A stretch of DNA of 64,000 nt, from positions 1 to 64,000 of the forward strand of contig JAICWP010000012.1 in the NCBI GenBank assembly GCA_025934735.1. The letters run 5' to 3'. How positions within the stretch are numbered: the first letter of the stretch is position 1; every line of letters begins with the position of its first letter. The notes below the pieces were generated by a model. The model saw only the letters and a program-made list of their open reading frames with translations, did no database searches and was not told the origin of the DNA. Of the stretch, positions 28,341 through 35,750 are shown piece by piece. A program made the translations under genes and the position numbers. The stretch comes from Terriglobales bacterium (GTDB lineage Bacteria; Acidobacteriota; Terriglobia; Terriglobales; Acidobacteriaceae).

Positions 28341-29150
28341 CTAGGTGGCCGAAAAGCTATGGCCGGCGCCGCGCGCGTAGTAATTGCCGCTGTTGGTTTC
28401 CAGTTTCCTGCCGGCGGGGTTGAACATGCGAAAGCGGCCGAGGCCCGCTTTCTGCAAGCCGAATTGCAGCGAGGTGCCCAGCACGCCGAGGCCATACTTC
28501 ACGCTGCGGCGGAAATTGATGGATGAGGCCTCTGGAAAATACTTGGTGGGGCAGGAAACTTCACCGATGGGGAAGCCGAAATAAACGCACTGGGCCAACA
28601 TCTGGTTGTCGAAAACAAAATCGTCGGAGTTTTCCAGCAGGGGCAATTGTTCCAGCACGCGGCGGCTGAAGGCCCGGTATCCGGTGTGATACTCGGAAAG
28701 CTTCGCCCCCAGGAACCAGTTCTGCACCAGGGTGAGGCAGCGGTTGGAAATGTACTTGTAACGCGGCATGCCGCCGCGCAAGGCGCTGCCGCCCAGGATG
28801 CGGGAGCCCAGCACCACGTCATAAACGCCATAAGCCACCATGCTGGCCATGGCGGTCACCAGCAGGGGTGTGTACTGGTAATCGGGGTGCACCATGATGA
28901 TGACATCGGCGCCGGCGCTCAAAGCCTCACGATAGCAAGTCTGCTGGTTGCGCCCGTAGCCGTAGTTGCGGTCGTGGACGAAGGTGCGCAAGCCGAGCCG
29001 CTGCGCCACCTGCAGGGTGCGGTCGGTGCTGTAATCGTCCACCAAAATGCGGATGTCCACCAGTTCGGGCAGTTCGTGGACGGTCTGCTCCAGCGTCTGC
29101 TCCGCGTTGTAGGCGGGAAACACCACGCAAATGCGCTTGCCATTGATCAT
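28341..29150 (-). CDS. Family 2 glycosyltransferase
   Basis: A 269-residue GT-A fold enzyme of the dolichyl-phosphate-mannose-synthase type. Motifs: [40 protein letters not shown] and the acceptor-side [12 protein letters not shown]. There is no C-terminal membrane region, so a partner (perhaps the membrane protein encoded 9 bases downstream) may anchor it. The likely donor is a nucleotide sugar or polyprenyl-phosphate. Confidence 0.9.
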   Translation of the reverse strand: MINGKRICVVFPAYNAEQTLEQTVHELPELVDIRILVDDYSTDRTLQVAQRLGLRTFVHDRNYGYGRNQQTCYREALSAGADVIIMVHPDYQYTPLLVTAMASMVAYGVYDVVLGSRILGGSALRGGMPRYKYISNRCLTLVQNWFLGAKLSEYHTGYRAFSRRVLEQLPLLENSDDFVFDNQMLAQCVYFGFPIGEVSCPTKYFPEASSINFRRSVKYGLGVLGTSLQFGLQKAGLGRFRMFNPAGRKLETNSGNYYARGAGHSFSAT

Positions 29151-29309
29151 TGGGGCTAGAGCCGCAAAACTCCTCCTGCCAGACCTACGTGATGGCAGTA
29201 TCTCCCTGAAAACCCGGACAAAGGGGTGTCTTAGAAGTTTAAGATGCGGGGCTCAGCGATGCAACCGCAGGTTGCAGCAGGCATGTATAAGGAAGGCGCT
29301 GCCGGTGTG

Positions 29310-29355
29310 GCGGGGCTCTGCCCCGCCTGGACGGGGCGAAGCCCCGTCCCCACAC
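29310..29355. repeat. GC-rich double hairpin repeat
   Basis: Two inverted repeats in tandem: GCGGGGCTCTGCCCCGC and ACGGGGCGAAGCCCCGT, followed by CCCCACAC. A 25-base copy of the second half lies in frame inside purL at 59327. Confidence 0.85.
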
Positions 29356-29390
29356 AAGCATTGCCACAGCATGCCCGCCGGCGGTGCGTC

Positions 29391-30620
29391 CTACTCGTGG
29401 CGCAGGCTTTCCACGGGATCGAGCTGAGCGGCGCGCGTGGCCGGCACGGTACCAAAGAGCACGCCCACAAAGGTGGAAACGCAGAGTGCAATCAGCGCCG
29501 ACCATCCGGAGACCGGCAGGCGGTAGGTGCTGAGAAAGCGCACGGAAAACGGCAATGCCAGCCCGATCACAATGCCTATGAGCCCGCCCCCCAAAGAAAT
29601 GAAAATGGCTTCCGTGAGGAATTGAAATTTAATTTCCCGGCGGGTGGCGCCCACCGCCATGCGGATGCCGATTTCGCGAATGCGCGCGCTTACCGTGGCC
29701 AGCATGATGTTCATGATGCCGATGCCGCTCACCAGCAGCACCACCATGGCGATCAGCAACAGCACGATGGTCAGGGCATTGGCCGTTTTGGCGGCCAGCG
29801 TGAGCAACTGGGACAGGTTGCTGACCCCGTACACGGATTCCGGCCGGTGCCGCGACTGGATCACCTGATGCGCTTGCGAGGTCACCCGGGGAACATCCAT
29901 GGCATCCGCCACGCTGAAGTAAATTTGTTTGACCGTGGAGCCATTCTCCATGAAATAACGGCTCACGCTGTAGGGGATGAGGATGGTGTCCCCGGTCACT
30001 TCCGACTGGCCGAAAGTTTCGACCTTTTCCTTGAAGGTGCCGACGACGGTGAAGGGCAGCCCGCTCAGCTTCAACGTCTTTCCAATGGCTTCGTCCTGCG
30101 AACTGTAGAGCCGCGTGGCCAATTGCTCTTCCACCACGGCCACTTTGTTGTGGGCCTGTTCGTCCTCGTTATCGAAGAAGCGCCCGGCCAGCACGTCGAG
30201 GTTGCGGATATGGAGGTACTCAGGATTTACCCCCAGGATGAGGACATCGCGTTCCTTGCCTTCGCCGACAGGAATGCGGTCACTGAGATTGACCACGGGG
30301 GTGGCTGCGGTGATGCCCGGAACCTGCTCCTGCACCGCCTGCATGTCATTGATGGTGAGAGGGTCGGGCGGCTCCGCGTTCACGTGCTGGCTGCCGCTTT
30401 CATATTCGGCCCACACCAGGTTGGAGCCGATGCCCTGGATTTGCCGCAGAATGTATTGCTTGCCGGTCAGGCCGATGGTCACGACAAGGATCAGCGACGC
30501 AGTGCCGATGACCATGCCCAGGGCGGTGAGCAGGAAGCGCACCTTGTTGCTGCAGAAGGTGTCGTAAGCGAACCGGAAGATCTCGTCCAGCACCAGCGGC
30601 GATTGCTTATGTTCCGACAT
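29391..30620 (-). CDS. MacB-like ABC transporter permease
   Basis: A 409-residue permease. An N-terminal hydrophobic helix (LTALGMVIGTASLILVVTIG) precedes a periplasmic MacB_PCD-type domain. Three C-terminal helices form an FtsX-like domain (IVLLLIAMVVLLVSGIGIMN, ISLGGGLIGIVIGLALPF). Such proteins work with an ATPase in mechanotransmission or export. No ATPase lies beside it; the next gene upstream is divergent. It may therefore be an orphan or pair with a distant ATPase. Confidence 0.9.
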   Translation of the reverse strand: MSEHKQSPLVLDEIFRFAYDTFCSNKVRFLLTALGMVIGTASLILVVTIGLTGKQYILRQIQGIGSNLVWAEYESGSQHVNAEPPDPLTINDMQAVQEQVPGITAATPVVNLSDRIPVGEGKERDVLILGVNPEYLHIRNLDVLAGRFFDNEDEQAHNKVAVVEEQLATRLYSSQDEAIGKTLKLSGLPFTVVGTFKEKVETFGQSEVTGDTILIPYSVSRYFMENGSTVKQIYFSVADAMDVPRVTSQAHQVIQSRHRPESVYGVSNLSQLLTLAAKTANALTIVLLLIAMVVLLVSGIGIMNIMLATVSARIREIGIRMAVGATRREIKFQFLTEAIFISLGGGLIGIVIGLALPFSVRFLSTYRLPVSGWSALIALCVSTFVGVLFGTVPATRAAQLDPVESLRHE

Positions 30621-30787
30621 TAAGGTCTATCTAAATGGATGACGCTCAGGCCGCATTAGCTTCAGGGTACACCAGCCTGCGAGCCGCCTCATTTTCTATT
30701 GCCACACCTCGGTGCAGGCACCGCTGGCGGCTTGAATCAAAGCTGGGACTGCGTGACACTGGAAAGAAGCTCCAGCGCTGCCATTCC

Positions 30788-31555
30788 ATGGAAAAACTGC
30801 GATCCAACAAGACCGGCACCCCTGCGGCTGTTCCCGGCAAAGAGGCGCGAACCGCTTTGGCGGTGGTGGTGCCTACCTTGCAGGAGGCGGCCAACGTGGG
30901 CCCGGTACTCGACCGCATCCGCGCCAGCCTGGATCCTCTGGGCCTGTCCTATGAGCTTATTGTAGTTGACGACGATAGCCGCGACGGAACGGAAAGTATC
31001 GTGCGCGGGATAAGCGCACATGACGCTCGGGTCCAGTTGCTGGTGCGTCGCGGAGATCGCGGCCTGGCCGGGGCCATTACCGACGGCTGGCAACGCAGCC
31101 AAGCCGAAGTGCTGGGGGTTATTGATGCCGACCTGCAACACCCGCCCGAGCTGCTGCCGCGTCTGTGGGAGAAGATTCAGGCAGGCTGCGACCTGGCGGT
31201 GGCCAGCCGTTACGCCGAGCCTGGCAGCATGCGTTCATGGAATCCGCTGCGCCGGCTGGTGTCCCAACTGGGCGTCTGGCTGGCCCAGCCCCTGCAAAGG
31301 CAAACCATCCAGGTAAAGGATCCGCTCTCCGGCTTCTTCCTGGTACGGCGGCGCTGCCTGGACGGATTGCAACTGCAGCGGCACGGCTTCAAGCTGCTGC
31401 TGGAGATTCTGGTTCGCGGCAATATCCGCTCGGTGGCAGAAGTGCCGTTCGTCTTCGGGACGCGCCAAGGCGGTGAAAGCAAAGCCAGCCTGGGCACCGG
31501 ACTGCATTACTTTTATCTTTTGGGGCGATTGTGGCGGAAGAAGAGAAATCATTGA
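30788..31555 (+). CDS. Family 2 glycosyltransferase, dolichol-P-mannose synthase type
   Basis: A 255-residue soluble GT-A enzyme starting MEKLRSNKTGTP at 30788; the upstream extension is not protein-like. Motifs: AVVVPTLQEAANVGPVLDRI, ELIVVDDDSRDGTESIV, DADLQHPPELLPRLWEKI, PLSGFFLVRR and HGFKLLLEILVRG. It probably transfers a sugar onto polyprenyl phosphate at the membrane face. It ends before a repeat-rich gap. Confidence 0.9.
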   Translation: MEKLRSNKTGTPAAVPGKEARTALAVVVPTLQEAANVGPVLDRIRASLDPLGLSYELIVVDDDSRDGTESIVRGISAHDARVQLLVRRGDRGLAGAITDGWQRSQAEVLGVIDADLQHPPELLPRLWEKIQAGCDLAVASRYAEPGSMRSWNPLRRLVSQLGVWLAQPLQRQTIQVKDPLSGFFLVRRRCLDGLQLQRHGFKLLLEILVRGNIRSVAEVPFVFGTRQGGESKASLGTGLHYFYLLGRLWRKKRNH

Positions 31556-31701
31556 AGAATGACGATTGATGATTGACGATTTAGAAGCATTCACAGTTCC
31601 TCTAGGAACATTCCCAGAAGCAATTGACCGTTTCGACTTTTCGGCTGACGATTGAAGTGCGCATCGGCGAATTGCAATCGGCAATCGTCAATCATTAAGG
31701 A
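31556..31701. repeat. ATTGACGATTG-type inverted repeats
   Basis: The left part GACGATTGATGATTGACGAT and the right part GGCAATCGTCAATCATTAAG are approximate inverted copies, with GCTGACGATTGAAG between. No gene is evident. Confidence 0.65.
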
Positions 31702-31708
31702 GTCATCG

Positions 31709-31734
31709 CAGTTCTGTGCCTCTGTGGTGAACAA
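31709..31734. repeat. CTCTGTGGTGAAC repeat end before thiE
   Basis: GTGCCTCTGTGGTGAAC is the A/T variant of the inverted-repeat ends described at 16290. GGTGAA at its end is placed to act as the thiE ribosome binding site. Confidence 0.6.
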
Positions 31735-32424
31735 TTGGTGCTCTACTACATCACGGACCGGCGGCAGTTTCCGGGCACCGAAGGCGAGCAGCGGGCGCGC
31801 CTCCTGGCCAAGATCGCGGAAGCCAGCCGCGCCGGCGTGGACCTGATTCAGTTACGTGAAAAAGACCTGCCAGCGCGAGAGCTAGAAAGACTGGCTCGAG
31901 AAGCCGTGAGCGCGGTCGGGGAGAATTCCGGAGGCCGGACCAAGCTGCTGGTCAATTCGCGCGTAGATGTCGCGGTTGCCGCCGGAGCCGATGGGGTGCA
32001 CCTGCGCGCGGATGACGTTGCAGCCAGCGAGGCGCGCGTCATTTTCAGCAAAGCCGGGGTGCGCTCTACCGTGATTGGAGTTTCCTGTCATGCAGTTTCC
32101 GAGGTCCGGCTGGCGGAATCGCACGGGGCCGACTTCGCGGTGTTCGCACCGGTTTTCGAGAAATCGGGTGCTCCCGGCCAGGGCCTTGCAGTTCTACGCG
32201 CAGCCTGCGGGCAGATTCCAGCCCGGGGCATAGAGGCCGCAGTTCCTGCTGGACAGATGCCCGTGCTCGCCCTGGGGGGAATAACGCTGCAGAACGCTCC
32301 TGCCTGCCTGGAGGCGGGTGCCGCCGGGGTAGCCGCGATTCGGCTGTTTCAGGAGAACGAGATTGCAAAAGTGATCGAAAGAATCAACACCCACCACCGA
32401 GACACAGAGGCGCGGAGGGATTGA
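31735..32424 (+). CDS. thiE: Thiamine-phosphate synthase
   Basis: This enzyme joins HMP-PP and HET-P to make thiamine monophosphate. The TIM-barrel motifs are YYITDRRQF, DLIQLREKDLP, LVNSRVDVAVAAGADGVHL and VIGVSCHAVSEV, with the phosphate-binding LALGGITLQNAP. It may start at TTG 31735 or GTG 31738. The last residues (INTHHRDTEARRD) and stop are encoded by a repeat copy at 32388, and the ribosome binding site is repeat-derived, so both ends of the gene are bounded by element ends. An internal loop (PARGIEAAVPAGQM) is longer than usual. Confidence 0.9.
   Translation: MVLYYITDRRQFPGTEGEQRARLLAKIAEASRAGVDLIQLREKDLPARELERLAREAVSAVGENSGGRTKLLVNSRVDVAVAAGADGVHLRADDVAASEARVIFSKAGVRSTVIGVSCHAVSEVRLAESHGADFAVFAPVFEKSGAPGQGLAVLRAACGQIPARGIEAAVPAGQMPVLALGGITLQNAPACLEAGAAGVAAIRLFQENEIAKVIERINTHHRDTEARRD
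32388..32416. repeat. CACCACCGAGACACAGAG repeat end inside the thiE 3' end
   Basis: This end of the dispersed inverted-repeat family reads CACCACCGAGACACAGAGGC and overlaps the last ~10 codons of thiE. It faces away from the copy before thiE. Confidence 0.65.
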
Positions 32425-32633
32425 TTGAAGATTGAAGATTTGGGAAAAACTGAGCTCCGCGAAGGCGTCATTCATAGGGGCCTTCAGCCCCGAAGAATCT
32501 GGCGTGCACCCTCAAACATTTTCGCCAGCCGCCACACACCAGAAAGAACACGCGAGATTCCTCGGTACTGAAGTGCCTCGGAATGACGCCAGGATGTGAG
32601 CTGGTTTTTCCAGTGCCTTCAATCACCAGTTGT

Positions 32634-32990
32634 TCAGTACTGCCGCGGGGCGGGGCGCACCAGCCATTTAATCAGCATATTGACCAGCATCAGGACAATG
32701 GCGCCGAGGAAGGCCGCGCCGAAGCTGGTGATGTGGAATCCGGGAACAAACGCTGAGGCCAGCTCCAGCATGAGCGCGTTGATGATAAACCAGAAAATCC
32801 CCAGCGTGAGCACGGTCAGCGGCAAGGTGATCAGTTTGAGGAACAGTCCCAGGGTGGCGTTTACAAAGCCTATAACGATGACCGCCCACAAGGCTGCGCC
32901 CAGCCCGCTGAGGTGAAAGCCGGGCACCACGTAGGCCACCATCAGCAGGGCCAGCGCGCTCAGCAACCAGTTGAGGAGCAAACGTAACAT
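32634..32990 (-). CDS. Phage holin family / YvlD-like membrane protein
   Basis: A 118-residue protein with four hydrophobic helices, each beginning with small residues and containing GLxA/GAA motifs (ALALLMVAYVVPGFHLSG, LKLITLPLTVLTLGIFWFII, GAAFLGAIVLMLVNML). This matches the YvlD / DUF360 family of small membrane proteins. The start MLRLLLNWL at 32990 is chosen; the longer frame to 33053 begins in a CAATTAC repeat. Function is unknown. Confidence 0.85.
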   Translation of the reverse strand: MLRLLLNWLLSALALLMVAYVVPGFHLSGLGAALWAVIVIGFVNATLGLFLKLITLPLTVLTLGIFWFIINALMLELASAFVPGFHITSFGAAFLGAIVLMLVNMLIKWLVRPAPRQY

Positions 32991-32992
32991 TG

Positions 32993-33071
32993 TGTAATTG
33001 AGTAATTCTGTAACCGGGTAATTGAAAATCCCATATGACTCGGTACGTAGCATTCAATTACACAATTTCCC
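32993..33071. repeat. CAATTAC-type repeat segment
   Basis: Inverted GTAATTGAGTAATTCTG and CATTCAATTACACAATTTC words frame this gap; a related run lies at 49776. No RNA or gene is seen. Confidence 0.6.
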
Positions 33072-33087
33072 CATTAGTCAATGCCGC

Positions 33088-33495
33088 TCATCCGGCCATG
33101 ACCACGGGGCGCTGCAGCGGCCGCTTGGGGCCGCGCTTGCGGATCAAGAGCACGCGAATGCGCTCCAGCAGTTCCGCGGGCGCATACATGCCTTTAGGAA
33201 GAAAGACATCGGCACGCGTGTCGCGGTCATAAATGCGGATCTTCCCGGAAAACAAAATGGTGGGAACTTCCGGCGCCAGGCTCTTGACCTCATCAATCAG
33301 CCGCGTTCCGTCCACGCCCGGCATCACCAGGTCGGTGAGAACCAGGTCCACTCCGCCCACGCGGAAATTTTCCAGCGCTTCCTGGGCGTTGCTGCAGGCG
33401 ATTACGCGATAGCCGCGCGTTTCCAGCATGACTTTGCGGATGGAGAGGGATTGTTCGTTGTCATCAACGCAGAGAATCGTCCGTTTGGGTTTCAT
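33088..33495 (-). CDS. Single-domain response regulator (CheY-like)
   Basis: A 135-residue receiver domain alone: acidic pocket CVDDNEQS, phospho-acceptor Asp in LVLTDLVMPG (about residue 54), and Lys in FLPKGMYAP. There is no output domain, so it acts through binding to another protein. The C-terminus is strongly basic (IRKRGPKRPLQRP). No kinase is adjacent. Confidence 0.92.
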   Translation of the reverse strand: MKPKRTILCVDDNEQSLSIRKVMLETRGYRVIACSNAQEALENFRVGGVDLVLTDLVMPGVDGTRLIDEVKSLAPEVPTILFSGKIRIYDRDTRADVFLPKGMYAPAELLERIRVLLIRKRGPKRPLQRPVVMAG

Positions 33496-33749
33496 TATCC
33501 TACCTGAACTCTATTCGGAATCGCCACTTGGCGTCATCGCTGACGAAGAACATCAGGCCGGCTGAACATCGTTATTGCTGCGAACCTGGCTGTTGCGGGT
33601 GAAATGAATCCTAACGGCGGGAACCTCTCTTGTAAAGTGGCGCAGATGATAATAGGGCGAATGTCCGAGAGATATTTTTTCGCGCAGGGAGAAGGAGGAA
33701 AATCCGCGATGTTTACTCTCTATCGCGCAGGGAGATCTGCCGCCGCGTG

Positions 33750-34643
33750 TCACAACACGACTTCACCGCGCAAAACTTCCACCGCATTTCCACCGACCCG
33801 CACATTGACTACCCGGTTACCATCTTTGTCTGCGCGGACAAAAATGCGGCTGGGGCGGCCCATTTCGACGCCTTGCTCGATGAGCACGCGCTCGCCGGAC
33901 TGAGCCACGGCATGCGCCGCCATCCAGGCGGCCGCGCAACCCGCCGCCGAGCCGGTGGCCGGGTCTTCGCCGTTGTAGAAGAACATGCGCGCGTGCAGGC
34001 GCGCGCTCCGATCCACAGTTTCCCGGCAGACCAGATAGAAGAATTGCGCCTGCGTGCGCCGCAGGTACTCAGCGCCACGTTGCCAGTCCGCCCGCAGGCG
34101 CCGCGCGGTCGCCAGCGAGCGCAGAGGAACAATGATGAATGGAACGCCAGTGGAGACGGTTTGGATGGGCACGTCATCGGCGATCTCCTCGGGGCGCACT
34201 CCTGTAGCCTCTGCCACCGCTTTGTGGTCGTGAGTCTCGCCGAGTTCCGGATCGCGTTGCCGCATCTCACCAAAAACCGGCTGCCCGTTGCCCTCTTCAA
34301 AGCGCACCGGGATTTTTCCTACCTTGAGATCGAGCGCCACCTCTGGCGCTCCACTGGCGCCGCGCAGCACGAAGGCGGTGCCCAGGGTGGGGTGGCCGGC
34401 AAACGGCAACTCCTCACTGACCGTAAAGATGCGCACCTGTACCCCGCGCTCCCGCTGCACGGCCGCGTCTCGGGGCAGGATAAAAGTGGTCTCCGAGAGG
34501 TTCATTTCCTTGGCCACGGCCTGCATCTCGGCATCGCTCAGGCCCCGGGCATCGGGAAAAACGGCCAGGGGATTGCCTTCCAACGGCTTGGCTGAAAACA
34601 CATCCATCTGCACCATGGAATAACGCCGGGCCGGCTGGTTCAT
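33750..34643 (-). CDS. PhzF-like isomerase/epimerase family protein
   Basis: A 297-residue protein of the phenazine-biosynthesis PhzF fold. Motifs: VFSAKPLEGNPLAVFPDA, KEMNLSETTFIL, the active-site Glu in that NLSETTF motif, TVSEELPFAGHPTLGTAF and FFYNGEDPATGSAAGCAAAW. Family members catalyse isomerisations or lack known substrates; a phenazine pathway is not present here, so the substrate is unknown. The start MNQPARRYSMVQMDVF is a usual N-terminus. Confidence 0.92.
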   Translation of the reverse strand: MNQPARRYSMVQMDVFSAKPLEGNPLAVFPDARGLSDAEMQAVAKEMNLSETTFILPRDAAVQRERGVQVRIFTVSEELPFAGHPTLGTAFVLRGASGAPEVALDLKVGKIPVRFEEGNGQPVFGEMRQRDPELGETHDHKAVAEATGVRPEEIADDVPIQTVSTGVPFIIVPLRSLATARRLRADWQRGAEYLRRTQAQFFYLVCRETVDRSARLHARMFFYNGEDPATGSAAGCAAAWMAAHAVAQSGERVLIEQGVEMGRPSRIFVRADKDGNRVVNVRVGGNAVEVLRGEVVL

Positions 34644-34694
34644 GCGGATGGCTCCTCAATCTGGGTTGTTCTATGGATGCCCGGCTGGGGGCGA

Positions 34695-34724
34695 TTGACA
34701 CAACTTTTCCACGGCGCGTATCCT
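34695..34724 (+). promoter_or_regulatory. Probable sigma-70-type promoter for the peroxiredoxin leader
   Basis: A perfect TTGACA at 34695 is followed, after 18 bases, by TATCCT. Transcription would start near 34731, upstream of the leader peptide. Confidence 0.6.
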
Positions 34725-34761
34725 TATCATCGTTGTGACGCTCTCCCTCTCATCCCGCACG

Positions 34762-34803
34762 ATGGCCATATGTTGTTGTCGCTGCGCGCCGGTGGGGGAG
34801 TAG
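34762..34803 (+). CDS. Cys-rich leader peptide (13 codons)
   Basis: A short frame reads M-A-I-C-C-C-R-C-A-P-V-G-E before a stop. Four of its 13 residues are Cys, in TGT TGT TGT CGC TGC. It lies between the promoter and a terminator-like hairpin, upstream of a 1-Cys peroxiredoxin. The last codons (GGTGGGG at 34791-34797) can pair with CCCCACC (34824-34830), the left arm of the terminator. This is the arrangement of a transcription attenuator sensing Cys-tRNA; translation is not proven. No clear ribosome binding site is seen, though GTGACG precedes it. Confidence 0.5.
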   Translation: MAICCCRCAPVGE

Positions 34804-34823
34804 TCCGCTAAAAGGTTCTGCAA

Positions 34824-34860
34824 CCCCACCCGGCTCGGCTGTGCGGGTGGGTTTGCTTTT
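34824..34860 (+). terminator. Attenuator-type terminator hairpin before the peroxiredoxin gene
   Basis: An 8-bp stem (CCCACCCG at 34825-34832 / CGGGTGGG at 34844-34851) with an 11-base loop is followed by TTTGCTTTT. The alternative pairing of its left arm with GGTGGGG in the leader would prevent it from forming. Confidence 0.7.
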
Positions 34861-34955
34861 GCATCTTTCCTCCCCGCTGCACTTCGAACCTCGGTTGTGG
34901 TTGTGAGTCTTTGGCTACAGGGCCTACATCCAATTCAAGACATCAGGAGACGAAA

Positions 34956-35633
34956 ATGAGCCTAGAAACCGCGGAAACCACCGCCCGACTTCCTCGCATC
35001 AATGAGCCGGCGCCGGATTTTGAAGCCAAGTCCACGCACGGCGTAATCCGTCTGAGCAACTACACCTCCAAGGGCAAATGGGTGATGCTGTTCTCCCATC
35101 CCGCGGACTTTACCCCGGTGTGCACCACCGAATTCATCGAGTTCGCGCGCCGCAACCCCGATTTCGAGAAACGCAACGTGCAGCTCATTGGCAATTCCAT
35201 TGACAGCGTTTACTCGCACATCGCCTGGGTGCGCAACATCGAGCAGCACACGGGAATCAAGGTGCCCTTCCCCGTAGTTGCCGACCTCGACCAGAAGGTG
35301 GCGCGCGCTTTCGGGATGGTGCACGAAGCGGTGAGCGACACCGCCGCCGTGCGCGCCGTCTTCTTCATTGATCCCAAGGGCATCATTCGCGCCCTGCTCT
35401 ATTACCCGCTGTCGCTGGGGCGCAACGTGGACGAGTTGCTGCGCGTGTTTGACGCGCTGCAAACCGCCGATGCCAACGGGGTGGCCACTCCCGCCAACTG
35501 GCGTCCGGGCGAGGCGGTCATCGTGCCCGCTCCCTTGACCCAGGCCGACGCCGAGAAGCGCGCCGGCTCCAAGGACTTCGAGGTTACCGATTGGTACTTG
35601 TCGAAGAAGAAGCTGGCGGCTGCGGCCGACTGA
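34956..35633 (+). CDS. 1-Cys peroxiredoxin (Prx6-like)
   Basis: A 225-residue peroxidase that reduces peroxides in the cytoplasm. The peroxidatic Cys56 lies in PADFTPVCTTE (PxxxTxxC motif). It is the only Cys in the protein, so it is a true 1-Cys type that needs an external thiol reductant. The extended C-terminal arm (VATPANWRPGEAVIVPAPL) is typical of Prx6-type proteins. AGGAGA stands 6 bases before the ATG at 34956. Expression is probably controlled by the upstream Cys-rich leader. A strong intrinsic terminator follows. Confidence 0.95.
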   Translation: MSLETAETTARLPRINEPAPDFEAKSTHGVIRLSNYTSKGKWVMLFSHPADFTPVCTTEFIEFARRNPDFEKRNVQLIGNSIDSVYSHIAWVRNIEQHTGIKVPFPVVADLDQKVARAFGMVHEAVSDTAAVRAVFFIDPKGIIRALLYYPLSLGRNVDELLRVFDALQTADANGVATPANWRPGEAVIVPAPLTQADAEKRAGSKDFEVTDWYLSKKKLAAAAD

Positions 35634-35653
35634 ACTGGTTCTGCTGAAATGCG

Positions 35654-35688
35654 AGAGCGGCACCCCACAGTGCCGCTCTTTTTTTTTG
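35654..35688 (+). terminator. Intrinsic terminator of the peroxiredoxin gene
   Basis: A perfect 10-bp stem (AGAGCGGCAC / GTGCCGCTCT), a CCCACA loop and a run of nine T. Confidence 0.95.
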
Positions 35689-35750
35689 GGACCGCCTAAC
35701 CAAAAGCGGCCTGCAAAAAACCGAATCACCGGTTTACAACTTGCCCTAAG

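Noticed and set aside
34730-34860. Known riboswitch class before the peroxiredoxin gene
   Set aside because: No recognisable SAM, cobalamin, TPP or other aptamer core; the peptide-based model explains the segment better.
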